A stretch of DNA of 64,000 nucleotides, from positions 1,674,001 through 1,738,000 of the forward strand of contig CAWFHL010000001.1 of assembly GCA_963815645.1 (NCBI GenBank), written 5' to 3'. The position numbers and the translations under genes are program-made. Source of the DNA: JBBRHQ01 sp963815645. GTDB taxonomy: Bacteria > Actinomycetota > Thermoleophilia > Solirubrobacterales > 70-9. Below the pieces are notes generated by a model, which did no database searches, was not told the origin of the DNA, and saw only the letters and a list, made by a program, of their open reading frames with translations. Every line of letters starts with the position of its first letter. The first letter of the stretch is position 1. Below, piece after piece: positions 46,005-53,822 of the stretch.

Positions 46005-46093
46005 GGAGGGGTGCCGGAGTGGTTGAACGGGGCGGTCTCGAAAACCGTTGTGGGCCTTAGGGTCTACCGTGGGTTCGAATCCCACCCCCTCCG
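46005..46093 (+). tRNA. tRNA-Ser(CGA), integration hotspot
   Basis: Acceptor GGAGGGG pairs with CCCCTCC, discriminator G. The anticodon stem closes around CTCGAAA, anticodon CGA (UCG codons). A long variable arm (GTGGGCC TTAG GGTCTAC) follows and the T-arm GTGGG-TTCGAAT-CCCAC is perfect. It is complete, without encoded CCA. Its 3' half recurs at 49.8, 55.9 and 62.9 kb, so this gene appears to be the target of several integrations. Confidence 0.95.
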
Positions 46094-46282
46094 CTGTTTA
46101 GCTGAGAAGTTCCTGCAAAATGGCTATGGAAGGCAGGGCATTGACGCGCCGGAAGCTGGCCGCATACGGGCAGTTCTAAGCTTCATTTCCCGGATTTCAC
46201 GCTCCGTCGCGGAATCTGCGGATCGCGCGCCGATCGCACCAGTGCCACGCCGACTTCCAATCTGGGTCGATCAGAGCTAGAT

Positions 46283-46549
46283 GTGTTGGCGATGCCAGCC
46301 GCCCGAAGCACCCGCCGCCCCGAAGGCATTGTCGTTCGCCATGGGCGCCGTTGCGGGAGCCGCCAGGGCGCCGGCTGCGACTGCCGGCCCGGCTTCCAGG
46401 CGCAGGTCTTTTCCCAGCGCGACGCAAAGACGATCCGAAAGATCTTCCGCACCCTGGCCGATGCCCGCGCCTGGCGCGCCGAGGCGCACTCGGCGCTCAG
46501 GCGAGGAACGCTGCGGGCGCCGACACGCACGACCCTTGCCGAAGGCTGA
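46283..46549 (+). pseudogene. N-terminal fragment of a tyrosine integrase
   Basis: Encodes RRPEGIVVRHGRRCGSRQGAG, CDCRPGFQAQVFSQRDAKTI, then RKIFRTLADARAWRAEAHSALRRGTLRAPTRTTLAE and a stop. This matches the N-terminal arm and SAM-like start of actinobacterial tyrosine recombinases (site-specific integrases), where a Cys-rich RCxCxPxY-like strand is followed by KTIRKTFxTLAEAxxWR. The catalytic domain is absent. It sits 190 bases after tRNA-Ser(CGA), reading away from it. A truncated relic left by integration or deletion. Confidence 0.65.
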
Positions 46550-46745
46550 CCGCGCAACGAGAATCATCGGGACGGGCCTTCACCGGCCATGGCCTCAAGG
46601 AACCCACACTGACTTCGGCAAGGCCCCGTCGGTCATAGCCACCGAGAACGACCTCGCCGCGGTCGAGAAGATCGTCTTCGATCAGCGGAAAGCCTCCGTG
46701 CACCAAGTGTTAGGGTCGGGAGGCCGTAACGATATGGAGGTCGGT

Positions 46746-48998
46746 ATGTCGGCACCCCGCCCGGAACACGAGGCTCGAGCCGCTGGCGTGACTCCCCGCA
46801 GCATCGCCGCACGGGCCGGTATGTGGAGCGCCGAGCACCGCAAGACAGCGATCTGGGGATGGCTTGCCTTCGTTGTTGTGGCGTTCGCGATCGGCGGCGC
46901 AACCGGAACAAAGACCCTCGAGCACACTCAGACCGGGGTCGGGGAGTCCGGACGGGCCGACCAGGCGATCGCGGATGCCGCTCCGGAGCATGCCCAGGAG
47001 ATGGTGCTGATCCAGAGCACTCGGGCGACGGCCGGCGATCCTGCGTTCCGCGCGGTGGCGGTCGACGTGCAGCGGCGGCTTGCCGCCCTGCCTTACACCA
47101 AGGACTTCGAGAGCCCGCTCAGCCCGGCGAACGCCGGCCAGCTCTCCGGTGACGGACATTCGGCGCTGCTCCGGTTTCAGATAGCCGGCAACGACACCGA
47201 GGTCATGGACCGGGTCAAGCCGGCCATTCAGGCTGTGGAGGACGTGCAGAACGCGCATCCAAGCTTCACCGTCGGCGAGTTCGGCGACGCCAGCACCTCG
47301 CAGCAGATCAACGACGTCGTTCAGAAGGACTTCGGCAAGGCCCTGATCACATCCCTGCCGGTCACCCTGATCATTCTGCTGATCGCGTTCGGCGCTCTCG
47401 TCGCTGCCGGGGTGCCGCTGCTCCTGGCGCTGACTGCGGTGATCGCCACGATCGGCATCCTCGGGCCGCTGAGCCATGTGATCGGCGGTGTTGACAACTC
47501 GATCAACGAGGTGATCCTCCTGATCGGTCTCGCGGTCGGGGTCGACTACTCGATGTTCTATCTGCGCCGCGAGCGCGAGGAACGTGAGGCGGGCCGAAGC
47601 GCGGAAGCGGCGCTGGCTGCCGCGGCGGCGACCTCCGGCCGCGCGGTGATGGTTTCCGGTTTCACGGTGATGATCGCGATGGCCGGCATGTACCTCGCCG
47701 GGACGCCCACCTTCGAATCGTTCGCGACCGGCACGATCCTCGTCGTCGCCGTGGCGATGGTGGGGTCGCTGACGGTGCTTCCGGCGATCCTGTCGTGGCT
47801 CGGGGACCGGGTGGAAAAGGGCGGCGTACCGATCATCAAGGATCACCCATGGAACGCCGGCGAGAGCGGAGTGTGGTCGAAGATCCTCGATCCGGTCCTC
47901 CGTCATCCGGTGATCTCACTCGTCATCTCCGCGGGCCTGCTGGTGTTCCTCGCCCTGCCGGCGTTCCGCCTCCATACGGCGAACGAGAGCGTCGAGTCGC
48001 TACCCCAGGACGTCTCCTCGATCCAGACCTACAACCGGATTCAGGACGTTTTCCCGGGAGGGGGGATTCCCGCCGTGGTCGTGGTCAGCTCGGCGAACGG
48101 CCCCACACCGCAGGTCAGGCGGGGCATCGCCGGCTTGGTTGCGCGGGCCAGGGCCAGCGCGCTGTTTAAGCCCCCGGTCACGATTCAGACCTTTCCCGAC
48201 CGCAGCGTGGTCCAGGTGAGCATCCCGGTCGCCGGCAACGGCACCGACTCCAAATCCAGTGCTGCCCTGGCCGAGCTGCGGGACACAATCATTCCCGCGA
48301 CGATCGGGGCAGTGCCGGAAGTCACGGCCGACGTGACCGGCTTCACGGCGTCGTCGAAGGACTTCAACGACGCGACCAAGTCACACGCCCCGCTCGTCTT
48401 CGCATTCGTTCTCACGGCCGCATTCTTGCTGCTGCTGTTCACCTTCCGCTCCATCGTGATTCCGGTCAAGGCGATCATCCTCAACCTGCTCTCCGTGGGA
48501 GCGGCCTACGGGGTGATCGTCTGGATCTTCCAGGACGGCCACCTGCAATCGTTCCTGGGCTTCAACTCGACCGGGGCGATCATCTCCTGGATGCCGATGT
48601 TCCTCTTCGTCGTCCTCTTCGGCCTCTCGATGGACTACCACGTCTTCATCCTCAGCCGGATCCGCGAGGCCTTTGACCGGGGTATGCCGACCGATGAGGC
48701 GGTGTCGCATGGGATCAAGACGACAGCCGGCGTGGTGACCAGCGCCGCCGTCGTCATGGTCGCCGTCTTCGGCACCTTCGCCACCTTGTCTCTGGTCTTC
48801 TTCAAGGAGCTGGGCGTCGGGCTCGGTGTGGCGGTGCTGATCGACGCAACCCTCGTCCGCGCGGTGCTGCTTCCCGCATCGATGAAGCTGCTCGGTGACT
48901 GGAACTGGTATCTGCCGAGCTGGCTCGAGTGGCTGCCCCACGTCGGTCCAGGCGGTGCCCCGGCGCTTCCGCCGGCCGGCGATATGGAGGTCGCATGA
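46746..48998 (+). CDS. MMPL-family RND transporter
   Basis: A roughly 750-residue exporter of the MMPL/RND family, used for lipids, hydrophobic compounds or drugs. It has a first helix (TAIWGWLAFVVVAFAIGGA), a periplasmic loop, and two sets of helices. GLAVGVDYSMFYLRRERE (about 261-278) and FGLSMDYHVFILSRIREAF hold the conserved GxxxDY motifs, with the Asp-Tyr proton-relay pairs. The start ATG 46746 follows GGAGGTCGGT. The downstream multicopper oxidase fragment overlaps its stop (ATGA), so it was an operon. Confidence 0.9.
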   Translation: MSAPRPEHEARAAGVTPRSIAARAGMWSAEHRKTAIWGWLAFVVVAFAIGGATGTKTLEHTQTGVGESGRADQAIADAAPEHAQEMVLIQSTRATAGDPAFRAVAVDVQRRLAALPYTKDFESPLSPANAGQLSGDGHSALLRFQIAGNDTEVMDRVKPAIQAVEDVQNAHPSFTVGEFGDASTSQQINDVVQKDFGKALITSLPVTLIILLIAFGALVAAGVPLLLALTAVIATIGILGPLSHVIGGVDNSINEVILLIGLAVGVDYSMFYLRREREEREAGRSAEAALAAAAATSGRAVMVSGFTVMIAMAGMYLAGTPTFESFATGTILVVAVAMVGSLTVLPAILSWLGDRVEKGGVPIIKDHPWNAGESGVWSKILDPVLRHPVISLVISAGLLVFLALPAFRLHTANESVESLPQDVSSIQTYNRIQDVFPGGGIPAVVVVSSANGPTPQVRRGIAGLVARARASALFKPPVTIQTFPDRSVVQVSIPVAGNGTDSKSSAALAELRDTIIPATIGAVPEVTADVTGFTASSKDFNDATKSHAPLVFAFVLTAAFLLLLFTFRSIVIPVKAIILNLLSVGAAYGVIVWIFQDGHLQSFLGFNSTGAIISWMPMFLFVVLFGLSMDYHVFILSRIREAFDRGMPTDEAVSHGIKTTAGVVTSAAVVMVAVFGTFATLSLVFFKELGVGLGVAVLIDATLVRAVLLPASMKLLGDWNWYLPSWLEWLPHVGPGGAPALPPAGDMEVA

Positions 48999-49475
48999 GC
49001 AACCCAGACGAGTTTCCGACCGAGACAGTGGGCCTCGCGGTCGCGGAGAGCCCAAGTTTGGTCCGGCTGCACAATGGCGATCACTTCGATCTGCACATTG
49101 CTCCCGTGCGCAAGCAGATCAACGGCGACACGGTGCGGATGCTGGCCTACAACGAGTCGATCCCCGGGCCGACCCTGCACGTGGATCAGGGATCAGAAAT
49201 CGACGTCGAGGCAACGAACGACGGCGACGTCGAGGCGACCGTGCACTGGCACGGCCTGAGGCTGGAGAATCGCTACGACGGAGTCCCCGAAGAAACCCAG
49301 GCGCCGATAGGGATCGGAGAGAGCTACAGCTGCAGACTGAGCTTTCCGGATCCCGGGCTCTATCGGTACCACCCCCATATCCGCGAGGATTTCGCCCAGG
49401 AATGGGCCTCTACGGGGCGATCATCGTCGAGCCCTCCGACCCCCCTACTGGCCTGAGATCGACCGTCGTCGTCGC
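48995..49475 (+). pseudogene. 5' fragment of a multicopper oxidase
   Basis: Begins MSNPDEFPTETVG, with ATG overlapping the MMPL stop. It contains the first cupredoxin domain: ESIPGPTLHV, the copper motif VHWHGLR and YHPHIREDFAQE, then after a lost base near 49400 MGLYGAIIVEPSDP followed by YWPEIDR. About 155 residues remain of a normal 450-500, so no type-1 or other trinuclear ligands beyond the first His pairs survive. The remaining sequence is replaced by an unrelated membrane fragment. Confidence 0.75.
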
Positions 49476-49566
49476 CCGCGGGATGCAGGTGCGTCGCGAT
49501 CAGCGTCAAGACGAAGCCTCCAACGAGGAAGCCTCCAGCAAGCCTCAGCAGAGTTCGTTCAGCCAC
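49460..49566 (-). pseudogene. 5' fragment of a small membrane protein
   Basis: Read on the minus strand, GTG at 49566 with GGAGG four bases upstream opens AERTLLRLAGGFLVGGFVLT then LIATHLHPAGDD. This is the first helix of a family I recall as uncharacterised small membrane proteins (ERTLLR...HP). The continuation is lost at the junction with the multicopper oxidase fragment. It shows that two unrelated gene ends were fused here. Confidence 0.4.
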
Positions 49567-49739
49567 AGTTCCTCCGTTGCCAGCGAACAGCCTGAAGTTT
49601 GACCTACCCGACCCGTCCAAATGCGTCGGGTAACGAGACGTAGCCGAAACGGCGATTGCGCCAACGGCTGCCGCTTTGCTCCGGGGAGGAGGGGCGTTAG
49701 CTCACATTAGTGCTCTAACGCCGAGCGTTGCTGATCTTC

Positions 49740-49787
49740 CCGACAGCTGCGTGGAAACTGGCGCAAATCGAGGCGCACGAGAAATAG
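49740..49787 (+). pseudogene. C-terminal coding tail next to tRNA-Ser repeat (probably integrase)
   Basis: TTCCCGACAGCTGCG onwards reads FPTAAWKLAQIEAHEK and ends TAG (49785-49787), 43 bases before the CTCGAAA of the 49.8-kb scar. The last ten codons recur as ELAQFEAHEK at the 55.9-kb scar with the same spacing, so a common gene once ended beside the att site. Since an integrase fragment lies at the other end of the compartment, this is likely its C-terminus. Confidence 0.45.
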
Positions 49788-49822
49788 GAAAGCAGCGATT
49801 TGCAGGGAGAAACTGTGTATTC

Positions 49823-49886
49823 GGGGCGGACTCGAAAACCGTTGTGGGCCTTAGGGTCTACCGTGGGTTCGAATCCCACCCCTCCG
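49823..49886 (+). repeat. tRNA-Ser(CGA) 3'-half repeat (attachment-site scar 1)
   Basis: Repeats GGGGCGG-CTCGAAAACC through the discriminator G of the intact tRNA at 46005-46093 with two differences: an A for T just before the anticodon loop, and one C less in the acceptor strand. The D-arm and 5' acceptor are absent, so it is not a tRNA. Confidence 0.85.
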
Positions 49887-50155
49887 CTTTCTGGAGCCAA
49901 ATCCGAGGCCTAGCGCCGCTATTAGGGCGCGGGGCGATCCCGGCCGAACTTCCGCAAGAAACCGCAGGAGGCGGCTGCTGGCCGGCGCCGACTGGCGCAT
50001 CCACTGGCGCACGGCCTAACGAAACAACTCGAATTGCAGGGCAACAGTAAGCCGGGACGCTTCCCACTCCGAACCTGAGATTCCGTCGTCGTCTCCCGTT
50101 GCTCCGGACGACGAGGGACTGGGATCCGGCGGCTTCGAATGCAGGAAACCGGTAG

Positions 50156-51139
50156 ATGGCTCAGGATGACGTGATCAAGGCGATCGTCCAAAACAAATAC
50201 GGCTCACCCGATGTCCTGGAGCTCAAGAACGTCGACAAGCCTGTCGCGAAAGAAGATGAGGTCTTGGTGCGAGTCCGCGCCGCGGCCGTCAATATCGGCA
50301 ACTGGCACCTCCTCAGGGGCATCCCTTACGCGATGCGTCCGGCGATAGGGCTGTTCAAACCGAAGCACCAGATACCGGGACTCGATCTGGCAGGGCAGGT
50401 TGAAGCGGTGGGCGCGAGCGTGAAGCAGTTTCAACCAGGTGATGAGGTATTCGGCTGGTGCGACGGCGCCTTTGCCGAATACGCGTGTGCTGAAGAGGAC
50501 AACCTGCTCGCGAAGCCGGACAACCTCACGTTGGAGCAATCCGCGGCCGTTGGAGACTCGGCCTTCACTGCCCTCAACGCCGTTCGCGATCAAGGGAAGG
50601 TCCAGCCGGGGCGGAGGGTGGTGATCAACGGCGCGTCGGGAGGCGTTGGCACGTTCGCCGTCCAGATCGCCAAATCGTTCGGAGCCGATGTGACCGGTGT
50701 GTGCAGCACGAGGAACGTTGACATGGTCCGATCGATCGGCGCGGAGCAGGTCATCGATTACACGCAGGAGGACTTCACGCAAGATCGACACCAGTACGAC
50801 GTGTTGCTCGATCTGGTCGGGAGCCGTTCGTTGTCGGACTGCCGTCGGTCGCTAACCCCCCAGGGGACCTACGTGCTGATTGGGGTATCGGATATGGGCC
50901 GCTGGCTGGGACTCGCTCGTCAGATCAAGGTGCTCTCGTCGTCACCGTTCGTGCGCCAACAGATGCGCATCTTCATTACGAGGCATAGGAGGGACGATCT
51001 GGTTGTCCTGAGGGAGCTCGTCGAGGCCGGAAAAGTCACGCCGGTCATCGATCGGCGCTACCAGCTGAGCGAAGTTCCGGAAGCTCTCCGATACCTGGGA
51101 GAAGGACACTCCCAAGGAAAGATCGTGATCGCCGTCTAA
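50156..51139 (+). CDS. Zinc-independent quinone oxidoreductase, NADPH-type (MDR superfamily)
   Basis: A 327-residue medium-chain dehydrogenase/reductase. GLDLAGQVEAVG and GDEVFGWCDGAFAEYA mark the catalytic domain, and VVINGASGGVGTFAVQIAKSFGA is the NADPH-binding motif. There is no structural-zinc Cys cluster, so it fits the quinone oxidoreductase/zeta-crystallin branch rather than alcohol dehydrogenases. ATG 50156 has only a weak upstream site. It lies alone between the first scar and the HD relic. Its base composition is visibly less GC-rich than the core genes, suggesting transfer. Confidence 0.87.
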   Translation: MAQDDVIKAIVQNKYGSPDVLELKNVDKPVAKEDEVLVRVRAAAVNIGNWHLLRGIPYAMRPAIGLFKPKHQIPGLDLAGQVEAVGASVKQFQPGDEVFGWCDGAFAEYACAEEDNLLAKPDNLTLEQSAAVGDSAFTALNAVRDQGKVQPGRRVVINGASGGVGTFAVQIAKSFGADVTGVCSTRNVDMVRSIGAEQVIDYTQEDFTQDRHQYDVLLDLVGSRSLSDCRRSLTPQGTYVLIGVSDMGRWLGLARQIKVLSSSPFVRQQMRIFITRHRRDDLVVLRELVEAGKVTPVIDRRYQLSEVPEALRYLGEGHSQGKIVIAV

Positions 51140-51396
51140 GGCGCGGATTGGCCGTCGCTCGCCGTTTTGCGCGAAAGCGGCAACTCTGAGGTCGAGCGGC
51201 CATCGAGGCCGGGGATGAGTTCGAAGAGCTGAGCGAAGGCCGCCCGGCAAGCCGTGCGACCGGCCACGACATCATCGGCTGGCTTACGCGGACGTCATCG
51301 GCTCAGAGGCCCTCATGGAGGCCGAGGTCTGGCTCGGCCCACGCCTGGCGGAACCACTCGACGAACGCCGCTGCTTGGGCTTCGACACCGATGGTG

Positions 51397-51890
51397 TCAC
51401 TCGTCGAACGGCGTGTGGCGGATCATTGGGCCGAAAAGTACATAGCGCAGCAGGGTATGGACGCGGCACCTCGGTGCCGCTTCTGCATGGGCGCCGAGCG
51501 CCGCCCGAACTGGCGCTTGAAGTCCAACCGCGGGTGGCGGCGGACCACGGCGCTGACTGTCTCGGGGTCCAGCACCCAGCGCCGCAGCCCGGCCACATCG
51601 ACCGCGGCGCCGGCGTTGAGCAGGTGCGCTTCAGTGCCCTGGGCCGGCGAAACCCAGGGATTGAGGTGCAGCGTAATCGCCTCGGAAAGGGAAGCTGCGC
51701 GCTCTTTGGACCAGCCAGACCGACGAGCATGCTCGTCGGCCACACTGGCGCTGGCTAGGGTGAAGCACTTCTCGTCGCGGCGCTCTACGGCCGGTAGCAA
51801 CCCGCTGTCGTGGAGCAGGCAGGAGATGTAGGGCAGCTCCTCGTCGTAGTGGAGGCCGTCGTGGGTTCCGAGGGCGTAAGGCGGCTGAAC
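51397..51890 (-). pseudogene. HD-domain phosphohydrolase remnant (5' truncated, one frameshift)
   Basis: Minus-strand text reads PYALGTHDGLHYDEELPYIS, CLLHDSGLL (HD motif), EKCFTLASASVADEHARRSG, ITLHLNPWVSPAQGTEAHLL, RRHPRLDFKRQF, then one frame over RAALGAHAEAAPRCRVHTLL and GPMIRHTPFDE before TGA at 51397-51399. This fits HD-family hydrolases of the cyanamide hydratase-like type. The 5' end, where the first metal ligand would lie, is lost near 51890, right beside the 3' end of the RTX-like gene. Confidence 0.6.
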
Positions 51891-51932
51891 TCCGCATGCG
51901 CTGCCAAGGCGACCACCGGCAGGGTCCTGCCG

Positions 51933-52982
51933 TCAGAGTTCGCAGCGGATCGACACCTCGAGGTTGATGCAGGTGTCGCCGAGGGTGTCGGCGCCACCGT
52001 CGCCGAAGTCCCCGATGCTCTCGTCGCCGGAGCCACCGTTGAGATGGTCATTGCCGTTGGCGGAGATGCAGAATCCGCCACCGGAGCAGGCGGGAAAGTC
52101 GCCGAAGAGTCGGTCGTCCCCTCTGCCGCCAAAGAGGTCGTCGTCGCCGTCGTTGCCCTCGAGATGATCATTGCCCGAGCCGCCGTCGAGGTGATCGTTG
52201 CCCCCATAGCCGAGGATGGTGTCGGACCCCGCCTCTCCGTTGAGGCGGTCATTTCCCTCGAAACCGCCGATCTGATCGTTGCCGGGGCCGCCGTAGACCA
52301 CGTCATTGCCTGGCCCCGCACCGATCAGGTCGTCGCCACCGCGGCCGCTGATGAAATCGGCACCGCCACTGCCCGCGATCGAGTTCGGCTGGTTGTTGCC
52401 GAACAGCCTGTCGGGCGCCTTCGACCCCATCAGGCCCTCGATGCCGGTCAGCTTGTCCTGCCCCTCGCCGCTGGCGGTGCCAGCGGCGAGGTCGACGGTA
52501 ACGCCGGGCCCCTTCCCAGCGTAGGAGGCGATGTCCTCGCTGTTGATCGTTCCGCCGTCTGGGCCCCCTGCGATCAGGTCCTTCCCCGAGCCGCCAGACA
52601 GGTAGTCGGCGTCACGCTGACCGCGCAGCCGGTCGTCGCCGGTCTCGCCGAACAGCTCGTCTCGACCGTCACCTCCGTCGATCCTGTCGTTGCCCGAGCC
52701 CCCGTAGACGAAGTCGGCACCCGTGCCCGCGCAGATAATGTCCGAGCCGCCTTTGCCGTGGATCTCATCGCCGCCGCCGTAGCCGGCAATCACGTCTGCG
52801 TGCGCGGTGCCGACGAGCTTGTCTGGTCCCGATGTGCCGAAAATAGTCACGGCTCGCCCTTGGCAGTTGCGATGGCTCCGAGGTCCGACCCGCTGGTGCG
52901 CTCCGCTCGACAGCGGAATCGCAAACGCTACGGAGGCGGCCAGCAGGAGGACGCCGAGACCAGCGCGGGAAGTGCGGATCAT
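51933..52982 (-). CDS. Secreted calcium-binding protein with GGxGxD (RTX-type) repeats
   Basis: A 349-residue protein with a signal peptide (AGLGVLLLAASVAFAIPL) and about ten nonapeptide-like repeats, for example GGSGNDRIDGGDGRDELFGE, GGPGNDQIGG and GGRGDDRLFG. These GGxGxDxUx repeats form calcium-filled parallel beta-rolls in RTX proteins. No catalytic domain is seen, and no type I secretion signal or transporter is nearby; export is more likely by Sec through the signal peptide. Divergent from tatA. Confidence 0.85.
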   Translation of the reverse strand: MIRTSRAGLGVLLLAASVAFAIPLSSGAHQRVGPRSHRNCQGRAVTIFGTSGPDKLVGTAHADVIAGYGGGDEIHGKGGSDIICAGTGADFVYGGSGNDRIDGGDGRDELFGETGDDRLRGQRDADYLSGGSGKDLIAGGPDGGTINSEDIASYAGKGPGVTVDLAAGTASGEGQDKLTGIEGLMGSKAPDRLFGNNQPNSIAGSGGADFISGRGGDDLIGAGPGNDVVYGGPGNDQIGGFEGNDRLNGEAGSDTILGYGGNDHLDGGSGNDHLEGNDGDDDLFGGRGDDRLFGDFPACSGGGFCISANGNDHLNGGSGDESIGDFGDGGADTLGDTCINLEVSIRCEL

Positions 52983-53141
52983 TGGGAAGTCATTTGGCTT
53001 GTCGAAGCTGACGGAGTTGAAGAATAGGCGGACAAACGCCGCCTGACCCAGTCACCGAACTGGCCCTCAGTGATCAGCTTCTTGACGCCTGTCGGTGCTC
53101 CCTAGGAAGACTTTCTAATTCCGGGGCTAGCATCGTTGAGG

Positions 53142-53387
53142 ATGTTTCCGGAAGTTGGCCCCCTCGAAGTGCTCGTTGTCCTGATCATCGCGCTGATCGT
53201 TTTTGGGCCGAAGCGGTTGCCCGAACTTGGCAGCTCGTTGGGCCGGGGTATTCGCGGCTTCAAGGAGGCGATGGACGGAACAGAGGAGGACGCCTCCCAT
53301 GAGCTTGACGAATCGAAAGCGAGGCCCTCACCACCTGGCTCGGCGTCGGAGTCTGAGCCGGTCGTTTCCTCCAAACGGCTCGAGTAG
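53142..53387 (+). CDS. tatA: Sec-independent translocase protein TatA/E
   Basis: An 81-residue single-pass Tat subunit. The short periplasmic N-terminus MFPEVGPLEV, the transmembrane helix LVVLIIALIVFGPKRLPELG and the amphipathic helix SSLGRGIRGFKEAM match TatA/TatE; the FGPKRLP hinge is diagnostic. An acidic, low-complexity tail follows. No tatB or tatC is adjacent, so this is a solitary copy that might serve in an accessory role. It lies between the two RTX-like genes. Confidence 0.88.
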   Translation: MFPEVGPLEVLVVLIIALIVFGPKRLPELGSSLGRGIRGFKEAMDGTEEDASHELDESKARPSPPGSASESEPVVSSKRLE

Positions 53388-53822
53388 CGATCAGGAGAAC
53401 CCCGCTGTCCTGATCGGTGCCGTGTTCAGGCGAACGGGGCCTTTGCCCAGAGCGTGGAGCCCAACGTCGTGCGAGATGCGGAAGGCGATGTGCTTCGACT
53501 GTGAGGTGGAGCCGACAAAAAGCCCTCCCTTGGGCCCGGCATTCGCGACGGCGGCGCATAAACCCGAGCGCAGCAATCCCGGAGAGGAGCAGAGCAAATT
53601 CCCAGGAGGCCAGCTCGAGCCTTGCCATCGCGCCAGCAAGTCATATGGCCAATGGTTTCAGAATCGAGTCGATCGAATGACCGGTCGGAGAGGACCTCGG
53701 CTTCGGGTAGGCAACCGACCGAAAGGCCCATTAGGTTGCAACCCGTTTTCACCCGCAAGATCACGCAGTTGGTTTTGGCAGCGCGGCTCTAAGAGCTCTC
53801 GCCTCAATGTCGATACATCCTC
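53388..53822. other. Intergenic stretch without a convincing gene
   Basis: About 435 bases between tatA and the second RTX-like gene. Short open frames on both strands have no recognisable motif or plausible start, and I see no tRNA or repeat in it. The promoter of the following gene presumably lies in its right part. Confidence 0.5.

Noticed and set aside
49823..49886. Additional tRNA-Ser genes at the three scars
   Set aside because: None has the acceptor 5' strand or D-arm; each begins at or next to the anticodon loop.
52020..52820. CRISPR-like or minisatellite repeats
   Set aside because: The short periodic similarity is due to GGxGxD codons in the calcium-binding protein; spacers and exact repeats are absent.
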